Part shown: piece after piece, positions 1 through 7,713 of the stretch
How the letters are laid out: each line of letters starts with the position of its first letter
Position numbering within the stretch: position 1 is the stretch's first letter
From: Psychrobacter raelei
Lineage (GTDB): Bacteria > Pseudomonadota > Gammaproteobacteria > Pseudomonadales > Moraxellaceae
DNA: 64,000 nt
Assembly: GCF_022631235.3 (NCBI RefSeq)
Contig: NZ_CP093310.2
Location: forward strand, 806,001 to 870,000
Reading direction: 5' to 3'
Program-made: the position numbers and the translations under genes
Notes under the pieces: model-generated
Database searches by the model: none
Seen by the model: only the letters and a program-made list of their open reading frames with translations
Told to the model about the DNA's origin: nothing

Positions 1-560
1 ACTTCCATGCCCATTAGCGTCATCAAGCTACCTTCACCTGTTACCTGAGCCACCGCGTTAACAACACCGTTGGCCTGTACACCTGGTAAGAAAATACCAC
101 AAGCGATAATTGATGAGATAGCAAATACAATCCCGTACCATTTTTGACCTAGAGCGCGCTCGAAGTAATAAGCGGGGCCACCACGATATTCGCCAGTAAC
201 CACATCACGCTCTTTATAAATTTGACCTAGCGTTGATTCGACATAGGCAGTAGAGGCGCCTAAGAAAGCAACAATCCACATCCAAAATACGGCACCTGGA
301 CCACCAAAACCAATGGCAGCAGCAACACCGGCGATGTTACCCATACCAACACGACCTGCTAGTGCCACAGCGAGGGCCTGAAAAGAAGAAATACCATCAT
401 TGTCAGGTTTGCTTTTGAATAATAAGCGAAGCATCTCTTTAAAAAGACGTATCTGAACAAACCGCGTCATGATTGAATAAAATAAACCTGCGCCTAAACA
501 TAGATAGATAAGGGCAGGACTCCAAATAATATTATTTAAAGCACTTACGATGCCTTCCAT
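1..560 (-). CDS. Sodium:alanine/glycine symporter (AGCS family), N-terminal part
   Basis: This reading frame starts at an ATG at 558-560 on the minus strand and runs off the left edge, giving the first 186 residues. It begins MEGIVSALNNIIWSP, followed by hydrophobic segments and the AGCS-type stretch ALAGRVGMGNIAGVAAA, then GGPGAVFWMW and TAYVESTLGQIYKE. These match the N-terminal core of sodium-coupled alanine/glycine carriers of the inner membrane. The C-terminal half lies outside the window, so completeness cannot be judged. The family is clear; the substrate (alanine, glycine or D-forms) is inferred from the family only. Confidence 0.9.
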   Translation of the reverse strand, partial: MEGIVSALNNIIWSPALIYLCLGAGLFYSIMTRFVQIRLFKEMLRLLFKSKPDNDGISSFQALAVALAGRVGMGNIAGVAAAIGFGGPGAVFWMWIVAFLGASTAYVESTLGQIYKERDVVTGEYRGGPAYYFERALGQKWYGIVFAISSIIACGIFLPGVQANGVVNAVAQVTGEGSLMTLMGME

Positions 561-1120
561 AGTGTGTTTCCTAGTGTTAAACAAATGAGGAACATGCCTG
601 TCTCTCAATTAATTGTAATATCCCAAAGGTGTGTACAGCGCTTATTTAATTAATAGAGCCATAATAAAAACTAACCAATACAATTATATAAACACAAACA
701 CGTAAGCAGACAGTACGCGGAGTTGAGTGTAAGTAAACTTAGACTAATGTTACTCAAACGTACGTCTTAGTAACTGCAATTTGCCACAAAAAAGTTTAAA
801 TTGCCAGATTATTTTTCATACTAAAAAGATTTTCTTTATTCATAAAACAGTCTTTTTTTGTATAGTTATCCCCGAAATCTGTCTAAATAGTTAAGTATTG
901 CGGTTGTAATTAAGTAACAAAAAATTGTATTAATTGTGCTTTAGCCTAATACAACAGTACAATTGCAGTACCTTAACTATTAAATTTAATTAATCTAAAG
1001 GACGTAGGGCAGGTGGTTAATCATCGTAAAGATCAAAAGCCTACTTTAGAGCGAAAAATATTTTTTAGATAAGTAAAAATTGTATAGTTAAATTCTAATT
1101 TGAAAAATTCTGGAGCCATT
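561..1120. other. AT-rich intergenic region between divergent genes
   Basis: About 560 bases with no supported gene between the minus-strand symporter and the plus-strand lemA-like gene, so it must hold promoters for both. It is rich in A/T runs. A TATAGT at 1083-1088 could be a -10 element for the lemA-like gene, but I see no convincing -35 at the right spacing. No long repeat or RNA structure stood out. Confidence 0.5.
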
Positions 1121-1732
1121 ATGTCACGTAAATCAATTTTAAAGCCGCTGATGCTATCAACTGTACTGGGTATGTCAGCCATGAGCTTATCAGGATGTGG
1201 TTATAACAACTTACAAGCCCAAGATGAGCAAGTGACCGCCGCTTGGTCTGAGGTGGTTAACCAATATCAGCGCCGTGACGACTTAGTACCGAACTTAGTC
1301 AAAGTGGTTAAGCAATATGCTGACCAAGAGCAAGAGGTATTCACTCAGGTCGCTGCAGCCCGTTCAAGAGCCGGAAGTATTCAGCTGACGCCTGAGGCGT
1401 TAAATGACCCGCAAGCTATGGAGAATTATCAAGCCGCTCAGGCAGAAATGACAGGAGCCTTATCACGCTTGATGGCAGTCTCTGAGCGTTATCCTGAGCT
1501 TAAGTCAGATAAATTATTCCAAGACTTACAAGCACAGTTAGAAGGCACTGAGAACCGTATTACTGTGGCGCGTAACCGCTATATTCAAGAAGTTCAAAGC
1601 TATAACACCACAGTTCGTCAGTTCCCAACCAATATCACTGCTAAGGTGTTTGGTATGGACACCAAGCCTAACTTTACCGTTGAAAACGAAACACAGATTT
1701 CAACCGCACCAGATGTTGATTTTGGTGAGTAA
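1121..1732 (+). CDS. lemA: LemA family lipoprotein
   Basis: A 203-residue LemA protein. The ATG at 1121 is preferred over an in-frame TTG at 1100 because CTGGAG lies at ribosome-binding distance and the product then begins with a normal lipoprotein signal. That signal is a basic start, a hydrophobic stretch and lipobox L23-S24-G25-C26, so the mature protein should be anchored through Cys26. The rest is the predicted alpha-helical LemA domain, including the typical AWSEVVNQYQRRDDLVPNLV and ARNRYIQEVQSYNTTVRQFP-like segments. It is followed by two TPM-domain genes, a recurrent partnership of unknown biochemical function in envelope biology. Family assignment is firm; the role is not known. Confidence 0.93.
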   Translation: MSRKSILKPLMLSTVLGMSAMSLSGCGYNNLQAQDEQVTAAWSEVVNQYQRRDDLVPNLVKVVKQYADQEQEVFTQVAAARSRAGSIQLTPEALNDPQAMENYQAAQAEMTGALSRLMAVSERYPELKSDKLFQDLQAQLEGTENRITVARNRYIQEVQSYNTTVRQFPTNITAKVFGMDTKPNFTVENETQISTAPDVDFGE

Positions 1733-1830
1733 TATAAGCTACGAGTAGTATAAGTGACTAGTAATATAGGTAAAAAGTAACTTAAATCGTTGGTCATAGC
1801 TTAGGCCTTTAGCGATATAAGATAAGCGGT

Positions 1831-1911
1831 CTATGGGTTAAGCGGCCCATAGGCTGTAGCCTGATGAGTCAGCCACTGCTGCTATGCTATAAAAGCACGA
1901 AGCAGTTGGCT
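1831..1911 (+). repeat. Two stem-loops in the lemA-TPM spacer
   Basis: CTATGGG (1831-1837) pairs with CCCATAG (1846-1852), and CAGCCACTGCT (1870-1880) pairs with AGCAGTTGGCTG (1900-1911) apart from one bulge. Neither is followed by a T-run, so they look like RNA structure in a polycistronic spacer rather than a strong terminator. Confidence 0.45.
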
Positions 1912-1946
1912 GGCGAGTTAGTAAATAAAGTGAATAAAATTAAGTG

Positions 1947-3149
1947 GTGATGATGCGCATGCAAAAGTTGAAACGTAGCTGGTCCATACTGTCTTTAGTT
2001 GTTGCGACCCTATTAGTGACGCCCATAGGTTTGGCTGCCAATACGGAAGCAACGAGCACTGCATCGTCTCAATCTTCTCAGCAATTTGGTGACCAAAGTG
2101 TTGAGGATATGGTGGCCATTGCCAAAGCCGGTCAGCAAAATGAAGCCATTAATGATGCAGTGTTCGGCAATGAGGCCATTACTGACAACCTGCCTAATAT
2201 GGGTGAAGCCCGTGCCGAAGATAACACACAAGCCGGCAGTAATGCCAATGTGGCCACAGCCGAACCCCGTCAATCTACTGCGCAGAGTGTCGATAGCGAT
2301 AAGCTGATTTTAAACGCGCCTGTGGTCGATCAGGCCAATATCTTCACCCCGCAAGAAAAGCAGTTGTTAACCCAAAGACTGCGTCATCTGTATGATCAAG
2401 GTTTGGCACAAGCTGCCTTAGTAACCGTGCCCTCTACCAATGGTATGAATATTTTTGACTACAGCTTACAGGTTGCGGATAAATGGAAGTTGGGTGATAA
2501 AGATACAGATGATGGCTTATTGATATTGGTATCTGTCAATGACCGAGACATGTACATTTTGTCAGGCTACGGCCTTGAAGGTGTACTGCCGGATGCTATT
2601 TTAAAGGGGATTATCCGAGAGGATATTACGCCATCGTTTAAGCAAGGTGATTATGCAGGCGGGCTGGTTAAGGGTATCAATCGCATTGAAGAGCGTCTGG
2701 TCGCTGATCCGGATGTTTTGGCACAATCGGATAAACTGGCCAAAGAACGAGCTCAGAATCAATCGGCCAGTGATTCACCCTCCTTATTTGGCACCTTTAT
2801 TATTGCGATGATTTTTGGGTTGTTTATTACCTCGGTACTGGGCCGTATTCTAGGCTCATTTGTTGCCACAGGTGGTTTTATTATGTTGGCACTGACCAGT
2901 GGTGCGGGCCTGATTGTCACCTTATTTATGGCTGTCTTCTTATGGTTATTCTTGATTACCCGCAGCTCAGGTGGTGGAAAAGGCGGCGGTAGAGGGGGAC
3001 GTGGTGGCCGCGGCGGTGGCGTGGTATTCTTCCCAGGCGGCGGCTTTGGTGGCGGCGGCGGTGGCTTCGGCGGTGGTGGTTTTGGTGGCGGCGGATTCGG
3101 CGGTGGCGGCGGCGGATTCGGCGGCGGCGGCGCGGGCGGCTCTTGGTAG
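1947..3149 (+). CDS. TPM-domain protein (YgcG family) with glycine-rich C-terminus
   Basis: About 400 residues. The N-terminus has a basic start and hydrophobic core ending around GLAANTEA, consistent with export. A low-complexity Q/S/N-rich linker follows, then a TPM domain (about 110-260) with the characteristic VVDQANIFTPQEKQ start and DDGLLILVSVNDRDMYILSGYGLEGVLPD core. Two membrane segments lie near 280-335, followed by an extreme Gly/Phe tail of GGGF repeats ending in GGSW. Several in-frame starts are clustered (GTG 1944, ATG 1947, 1950 and 1956) without a strong ribosome-binding site, so the exact start is uncertain. It sits 214 bases after the LemA gene and before a second TPM gene. 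The role is unknown beyond the envelope context. Confidence 0.88.
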   Translation: MMMRMQKLKRSWSILSLVVATLLVTPIGLAANTEATSTASSQSSQQFGDQSVEDMVAIAKAGQQNEAINDAVFGNEAITDNLPNMGEARAEDNTQAGSNANVATAEPRQSTAQSVDSDKLILNAPVVDQANIFTPQEKQLLTQRLRHLYDQGLAQAALVTVPSTNGMNIFDYSLQVADKWKLGDKDTDDGLLILVSVNDRDMYILSGYGLEGVLPDAILKGIIREDITPSFKQGDYAGGLVKGINRIEERLVADPDVLAQSDKLAKERAQNQSASDSPSLFGTFIIAMIFGLFITSVLGRILGSFVATGGFIMLALTSGAGLIVTLFMAVFLWLFLITRSSGGGKGGGRGGRGGRGGGVVFFPGGGFGGGGGGFGGGGFGGGGFGGGGGGFGGGGAGGSW

Positions 3150-3306
3150 TCTAAAATAAAGTAGCGGCCATTATCATCCTATTTTGCTGTGTATGATATA
3201 TAGACGATAAATGAGATATAGAAGCCAACTGCGACATAGAATATAACTGACAATAATTTCGACTTAGATTGGCATATCTGCCTATAAGCTTTGAGGTAAC
3301 TGTAAG

Positions 3307-3882
3307 ATGCAACAAAACGCAAAGCCCGACTTAACTCCTGCTCATCCAAATGTGGCTGAAGGGCATACTGTGGTCAGTGAGCCAAGCTTTGCTAGATGGT
3401 GGCGCCAGGTGATGTTTGTGCCTATCTTGCATAATCGTTGGCTGAGCGATACCGTCATGACACGTCTGACGAATAAAGTCACTGAAGCTGAAAAAGGCCA
3501 CCGTGGTGAGGTGTTTTTGGTGATAGAAAACCACCTGCCCATCCACCTAGCATACCGAGTTGGCAGTCGAGAGCGAGCTATTGACTTGTTCAGTGAGTAC
3601 CGGGTTTGGGATACTGAGGAGAATACGGGGGTACTGGCTTACGTCAATTTGTGCGAACACACTCTTGAGATTGTCGCCGATAGAGGAATTAGCACCCATG
3701 TTAGCCCGACGGTGTGGCGTGCTATGTGTGATAAGGCCAGTGCAGGTATGGCCAAAGGTAACATGGAGCAAAGCCTGACCGATCTGCTTGATGAAATAGG
3801 AATTTTATTGCGTCAGCACTATTATCTTGAATATGATCCAGCTGGTAATGAGCTGTCTGATACTGTGGTATTTTTAAAATAG
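3307..3882 (+). CDS. Second TPM-domain protein, probably cytoplasmic
   Basis: A 191-residue protein lacking a signal peptide. It contains a TPM-type domain with TNKVTEAEKGHRGEVFLVIE, AIDLFSEYRVWDTEENTGVL and LEIVADRGISTHV segments, the usual form of the third partner in LemA-TPM-TPM clusters. GAGG lies upstream of the ATG at 3307 at reasonable spacing. It has no obvious membrane segment, unlike the preceding TPM protein. The cluster ends here, because a 17-bp inverted repeat follows within 60 bases. Function is unknown; assignment rests on the domain pattern and synteny. Confidence 0.85.
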   Translation: MQQNAKPDLTPAHPNVAEGHTVVSEPSFARWWRQVMFVPILHNRWLSDTVMTRLTNKVTEAEKGHRGEVFLVIENHLPIHLAYRVGSRERAIDLFSEYRVWDTEENTGVLAYVNLCEHTLEIVADRGISTHVSPTVWRAMCDKASAGMAKGNMEQSLTDLLDEIGILLRQHYYLEYDPAGNELSDTVVFLK

Positions 3883-3941
3883 TCTTGGTATTTTTAACAC
3901 AGTCATCGTACTCAATGCTGTTTGACATGCTACATTGTGTC

Positions 3942-3991
3942 CAACAAACCCAAAAGGCAAAACTGATGTGCTTAGCCTTTTGGGTTTGTTG
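3942..3991. terminator. Strong stem-loop, bidirectional terminator candidate
   Basis: A perfect 17-bp inverted repeat: CAACAAACCCAAAAGGC at 3942-3958 pairs with 3975-3991 around a 16-base loop. It lies between the plus-strand TPM gene and the ancestral end of the minus-strand sirtuin gene, before the IS630 insertion. The T-run is poor on the plus strand, so intrinsic termination efficiency is uncertain. Confidence 0.65.
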
Positions 3992-4017
3992 CTTTGAATT
4001 ATTGTGCTTTACTCATA

Positions 4018-5142
4018 ATACCAATTCTAAAAAATAACACTCAAATCGCACCACTCCCGCTGAGTGATAGACCTAATTAAGTTAGTCTCATTACACAATG
4101 CATTCCAAGCGTCACATGCCGCATCGACAATCACATCATAACTCTCAAAACAGCGATTAGATAACCAATGCTGTTTAAGGTACTGCCATACCTGTTCAGC
4201 AGGGTTAAGTTCAGGTGAGTAGGGAGGCAATTTAAGCATGGTCACATTATCTTTATCCAAGCTTGGTTGGTGCCATAGCGCCCCATCCATAACCACCACG
4301 GCATGCCGACCTTCAGGAACAGCTTTACTAATTTCCTCCATATGCAATCCCATGGCTTGCTTATTCACATAAGGTAGAACAAGTCCAACACTCTCACCTG
4401 TCGCCGGATTAAAGGCACCAAACAGATAAGTCGATTCAAACTGCTGTTGCCTGACTATTCGAGGTCTTTGTCCTTTATAGTGCCAAACCCTTGTGATAGA
4501 ACCTTGTTGTCCAATACGTGTTTCATCCTGAAACCATATATCAACTTGCTTGATATCAACACCATCAGGTAGAACTTGCTTTACCTGCTCAAGGAAGTTT
4601 TTTTATATGCCTCCATGACTTTAGGATCTGCCTTAGGATGCTGACTACGCGCAGATATCCAGCTCATACCAATACGTTTCATGAGAGGATAGATCGCTTT
4701 AGGGGTATAGTTGGCGTTAAATTGCTCCTTGGCGATTTGTGCGATGTCTTTTGCCGTGAGCCTACCACCACCTCTTTGCTGCTGAGCTTCTACTATCGCT
4801 TGTTTGAATGGTTCTATGTCTTTTTCTGCTAAAAGACTCTTTCTGCCTCTGCCAGCTGCGTCATAGACACTAGTGATACCATGCAACCAGTATTTCCTTC
4901 TTATGGTATAGACGCTTCTAGGGTTATAGCCAAAGTTCTCTGCGACGGTCGCTATAGGATGACCTTGACTCAGTTGATGCAGCATGAGTAGTCTGATTCG
5001 CGCTCTGGCATTGCCTTCTGTTTTAGACAATTGCAGAAAATCGTGGTCTGTGAGTTTATGATTTCTAGGGGTCTTTTTCGGCATATGATTCTATTATGTT
5101 GTTGAGTTGGTTGTATTGTACCTTATTTCTTAGAATTGGTAT
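4018..5142 (-). mobile_element. IS630-family insertion sequence
   Basis: A roughly 1.1-kb element with near-perfect terminal inverted repeats. ATACCAATTCTAA followed by one variable base and AAATAA is seen at both ends (from about 4018 inward and from about 5142 inward on the other strand). TA dinucleotides flank both ends, as expected for IS630-type TA-target insertion. The single transposase gene is split in two frames. The right end lies inside the 3' end of a sirtuin gene. Because the sequence TAATA is shared at both junctions, the exact boundary is ambiguous by about 3 bases. Confidence 0.9.
4027..5084 (-). CDS. IS630 transposase, two frames joined by a probable -1 frameshift
   Basis: The first frame (5084 to 4581, 167 residues, MPKKTPRNHKL start) carries the helix-turn-helix N-terminal half, with LSQGHPIATVAENFGY and RSVYTIRRKYW. 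The second frame (about 4602 to 4027) carries the DDE catalytic half: WFQDETRIG, VVVMDGALWHQ and YSPELNPAEQVWQYLK supply the D, D and E. The frames overlap at seven T residues on the plus strand (4598-4604), i.e. A AAA AAA on the coding strand, a slippery run. A -1 shift there gives AYKKNFLEQV and joins the halves without loss. The stop at 4027 lies in the terminal repeat. It is probably functional through frameshifting, but inactivation by indel cannot be excluded. Confidence 0.85.
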
Positions 5143-5887
5143 TATCTTGTAAAGCTGCCAAAATTCTTGGCAGAATTTCACCGGCTTGACCAGCCAACAC
5201 CACATCAACTAATGGGCTTTGGGTCGGATTTAAGTTAATCTCAATCACCTTAGCGCCCGTCTGCTTGGCCAGCTGTGCTAAGCCAGCAGCGGGATATACC
5301 AAGCTTGAGGTACCAATACTTATAAACACATCACAGTGCACTGCAGCCTCTTCGGCATACTGCCAAGCCCCTTGTGGCAGCATCTCACCAAACCAAACAA
5401 TATCAGGGCGAATGTGACCACCGCACATTGGGCAGCTTAATAATTGTAGGTCGTTATAGTCGATGGCATCACTAAAGCTTGCGTCACATTGACTGCATTT
5501 GTTTTTCCATAAGTGGCCGTGTAAGTGTATGGCCTGACTGCCTGCTTGTTCATGTAAGTCATCGACATTTTGGGTAATAAGGTTGCAATCTTTATGGTTA
5601 TCGGTGGCCCACTGCTGTAGATTAGCTAGGGCATAATGGGCTGGATTGGGCTGTTTGTCTTGTACCAAGCCGCGTCGCCACTGATACCACGACCATACTG
5701 TCTGAGGGTCTTTTTTAAAGGCATTAATATTTGCTAAGTCTTCAGCTCGGTAATTCTCCCAAAGTCCGGTTTGTTTATCACGGAAGGTTGGAATACCACT
5801 TTCGGCAGAGATACCCGCTCCAGTCAGCAAAAAAATGCGGTTAGCCTTAGATATCAAATGAGTGGCGTGATTAAAATCTTCAGTCAT
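5123..5887 (-). CDS. cobB: NAD-dependent protein deacylase, sirtuin (CobB-like), tail replaced by IS630
   Basis: A 254-residue sirtuin removing acyl groups from lysines using NAD+. The ATG at 5887 is chosen over an upstream TTG because AGGTG precedes it. Visible motifs are GAGISAESGIPTFR (23-36), QNVDD (about 106-110), catalytic H123 in HLHGH, and a zinc site at C131, C134, C152 and C155. Y68-x-x-R71 matches the motif tied to desuccinylation in SIRT5/CobB-type enzymes. The last residues (NTNSKK) and the stop codon are encoded by the terminal repeat of the IS630 element. The catalytic domain is intact, so activity is probably retained. Confidence 0.93.
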   Translation of the reverse strand: MTEDFNHATHLISKANRIFLLTGAGISAESGIPTFRDKQTGLWENYRAEDLANINAFKKDPQTVWSWYQWRRGLVQDKQPNPAHYALANLQQWATDNHKDCNLITQNVDDLHEQAGSQAIHLHGHLWKNKCSQCDASFSDAIDYNDLQLLSCPMCGGHIRPDIVWFGEMLPQGAWQYAEEAAVHCDVFISIGTSSLVYPAAGLAQLAKQTGAKVIEINLNPTQSPLVDVVLAGQAGEILPRILAALQDNTNSKK

Positions 5888-5948
5888 AAAACACCTATAT
5901 ATCAAAGGATTTGTGTATCATAATAGCTTATTACTAGGGGGATGAGTT

Positions 5949-6374
5949 ATGAATCAGACAACAAGTGGCAGCATGTTACTGGCAGCTGTCGTCATGATTG
6001 GCTTAATTTTGTTTGCCATTGCTTATTTAAAAAAGCCAAAGTCTGCACAGACTACCAGCGCTGCTTTGCAAAAATCCAAAGGTGCAAAAGGCACCTTTAA
6101 GCCGAAGTTTAACAGTAAATCTGGAAGCTTTAACAATAAGCTCAATCCACAATTGGCCAAGCTTAAAAAGCAAGTTATGCAAAATTTTCCTGACTTTACC
6201 ACGTTGCTACGTCAGCAGCACTTGGTGTTAGAGCGCAATGCCAAAAAAGTGGCTCTGCTCACCTTAGATGCTAATGCTGCTTTAGGTCGTCGCCGTTTGG
6301 GAGATGTTGTCGTTATCAACTTTCATCAATTGCCTAGTGTGGAGGAGCTGAGAATCGAGCTCAGTGGTCTGTAA
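5949..6374 (+). CDS. Small single-pass membrane protein, unknown function
   Basis: A 141-residue protein with a strong GGGGGATGAGTT leader before its ATG. Residues about 8-27 form one transmembrane segment (MLLAAVVMIGLILFAIAYL), followed by a basic, Lys/Ser/Gly-rich linker and a short C-terminal domain (LLRQQHLVLERNAKKVALLTL to the end). I do not recognise a family. It is transcribed divergently from the sirtuin across a 61-base gap. The tnpB element starts only about 15 bases past its stop codon, so its original terminator may have been displaced. Confidence 0.7.
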   Translation: MNQTTSGSMLLAAVVMIGLILFAIAYLKKPKSAQTTSAALQKSKGAKGTFKPKFNSKSGSFNNKLNPQLAKLKKQVMQNFPDFTTLLRQQHLVLERNAKKVALLTLDANAALGRRRLGDVVVINFHQLPSVEELRIELSGL

Positions 6375-6389
6375 GATACAGGAGGCTGT

Positions 6390-6560
6390 TTTGACTTCCT
6401 CCCCTCGCTAAACCGAGGGGAGACGGTCAAGCCCGACCGCAAGGATGTTCTTAGCAGCATTGATATCTCTATCATGCCATGTGCCACACTCAGCACACCT
6501 CCATCCTCTTATTCCAAGACCTGCTCTACCGCTCAAGCTACTGTCACTTATTTGGCGGCA
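6390..6560 (-). ncRNA. Candidate omega-RNA overlapping the 3' end of tnpB
   Basis: TnpB proteins generally use a guide RNA made from the 3' end of their own gene and the element's right end. Here that region ends in the hairpin at 6399-6422, whose loop contains the tnpB stop codon, followed by GAAGTCAAAA. The guide segment would then be read from flanking DNA just left of about 6390. The 5' boundary given is a guess; only the right-end hairpin is directly visible. Confidence 0.4.
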
Positions 6561-7502
6561 GTACGAGCAGGTCTGGGTAGTGTAACTCTCATTCACTATC
6601 TCAAACTGACAACCTGCATGCTTGCATTTATATTCCAGTTGTCTTTTGAGTTCAAACCATCCTGCATCGTATGTTGATTTAGCCAGTTTGGTTCTCTTAC
6701 TTGTGAATGATCGGGATTTAACATCACCAACCACAATTAAAGCATTATCTTTAACTAATTGGGTGGTGAATTTGTGTATGGCATCTAATCTTGAGTTTTT
6801 AATTTTGGCGTGTATTGCCTTTGCCCGGCTTTTATTGTTTGCACGCTGGGCGACTGCTAATTTATTCGCCGATTTTTGAGTCTGCTTAATCTGTAGTTTA
6901 TCGCCCGTTGATGTGGTAGCAGACTCTTTTAAGCCTAAGTCAATACCAACGCTACCTTTGCCACTAAATTGCTTAGGAAAGTCTTTGACGGTAATACAGG
7001 CATACCAACGGTTACGGCTGTCTTGCACTATCTCAAGCGTGTTTATTTGATACAGCGATAGGTTGTAGCTATCAAACACATCAATAACCAACTTTTCACC
7101 TTTAGAGAGCGATAGCTGTATGGTTGATTTCAGTGCTTTTTTACCGCTTTGCCTTGTATTTAGATACTTGATAGCAGACTTTTTAAAAGGTATCCAACCA
7201 AGCGATTTGCGTTTGGCATCCACACGGTTGGTTCGCCAATTGAGTTTAGTTTTTTTAAACTGTTTACGAGACTTGGCGTGAGTTTCGTTGATGGCTTGCA
7301 AAGTTTGCGAGTGCAAGCCTAAATACTCACCACTGCCTTTGGTGTATTGGCTTAAATCATAGGCCGAAAAGTACTTACCTGTGCGTCTTAAATGCTCAAA
7401 GCTTAACGCATTAACATAGTTCCACGCATAGTTAACACTCCCAGCTAGTTTGTTTAGCCGGTTTGCATGTTTGTCTTTGATGCGTAGCTTGAGGGTTTTC
7501 AT
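6408..7502 (-). CDS. tnpB: TnpB, RNA-guided nuclease-like protein of an IS200/IS605 element
   Basis: A 364-residue TnpB/OrfB protein, normal length for the family. The N-terminal OrfB helix-rich region includes LAGSVNYAWNYVNALS (about 19-34). RuvC-I is GIDLGLKESA with D188. The zinc ribbon is C312-x2-C315 and C336-x2-C339, and RuvC-III is HDRDINAAKN with D346. At the usual RuvC-II position the protein has VVGDV (G259-D260) instead of a V-E-D-type motif, while a glutamate stands at E305 in VNESYTTQTC. That resembles the TnpB subgroup with a rearranged catalytic site. The family encodes omega-RNA-guided nucleases. Whether this copy is active is unknown. Confidence 0.92.
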   Translation of the reverse strand: MKTLKLRIKDKHANRLNKLAGSVNYAWNYVNALSFEHLRRTGKYFSAYDLSQYTKGSGEYLGLHSQTLQAINETHAKSRKQFKKTKLNWRTNRVDAKRKSLGWIPFKKSAIKYLNTRQSGKKALKSTIQLSLSKGEKLVIDVFDSYNLSLYQINTLEIVQDSRNRWYACITVKDFPKQFSGKGSVGIDLGLKESATTSTGDKLQIKQTQKSANKLAVAQRANNKSRAKAIHAKIKNSRLDAIHKFTTQLVKDNALIVVGDVKSRSFTSKRTKLAKSTYDAGWFELKRQLEYKCKHAGCQFEIVNESYTTQTCSYCRQISDSSLSGRAGLGIRGWRCAECGTWHDRDINAAKNILAVGLDRLPSV

Positions 7503-7671
7503 AGGGTTAGTATGGCGAGGTTAATTTTAACTTGCAATACTTTAAATACTGATAACGACAGTGTGTGTCGCCTTATATCCATCCCCTGAAGTGGGTGGTT
7601 TTACGGCGACCGGTGATAAAAGCCTGAATTCTGAGCACATAAAGCGGCTCTACAACATACTGGCTATGCGT

Positions 7672-7701
7672 TTGACATTACAAAAAATGTATGGCTATAT
7701 G
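7672..7701 (+). promoter_or_regulatory. Candidate sigma-70 promoter upstream of the 325-residue unknown gene
   Basis: TTGACA at 7672-7677 is followed after 18 bases by TATATG (7696-7701). Transcription from here would run through the 7714-7741 hairpin before reaching the gene that starts at 7770. Confidence 0.4.
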
Positions 7702-7713
7702 CCAATACAGCTT

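Larger units (their letters stand above)
6390..7615 (-). mobile_element. Solitary tnpB element of the IS200/IS605 superfamily (IS1341-like)
   Basis: A tnpB gene without tnpA, flanked by IS200/IS605-style subterminal hairpins instead of inverted repeats. The right end (6399-6422) is a perfect 9-bp stem with a 6-base loop. The left end (7567-7610) is a long imperfect hairpin with outer arms GTCGCC/GGCGAC and an inner CCATCCC/GGGTGG stem. Mobility would need a TnpA in trans, and none is visible here. Minus-strand TTTAT lies just outside the left hairpin (7616-7620) and could be the target-adjacent motif. Exact ends cannot be fixed from one copy. Confidence 0.8.

Noticed and set aside
2971..3159. 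Alternative-frame ORF over the Gly-rich tail
   Set aside because: It is a shadow of the GGCGG-rich repeat of the TPM gene; the predicted product is only Ala/Val/Ser repeats.
6474..6879. Plus-strand ORFs inside tnpB
   Set aside because: Antisense to a strongly conserved tnpB frame; no family pattern or ribosome-binding site.
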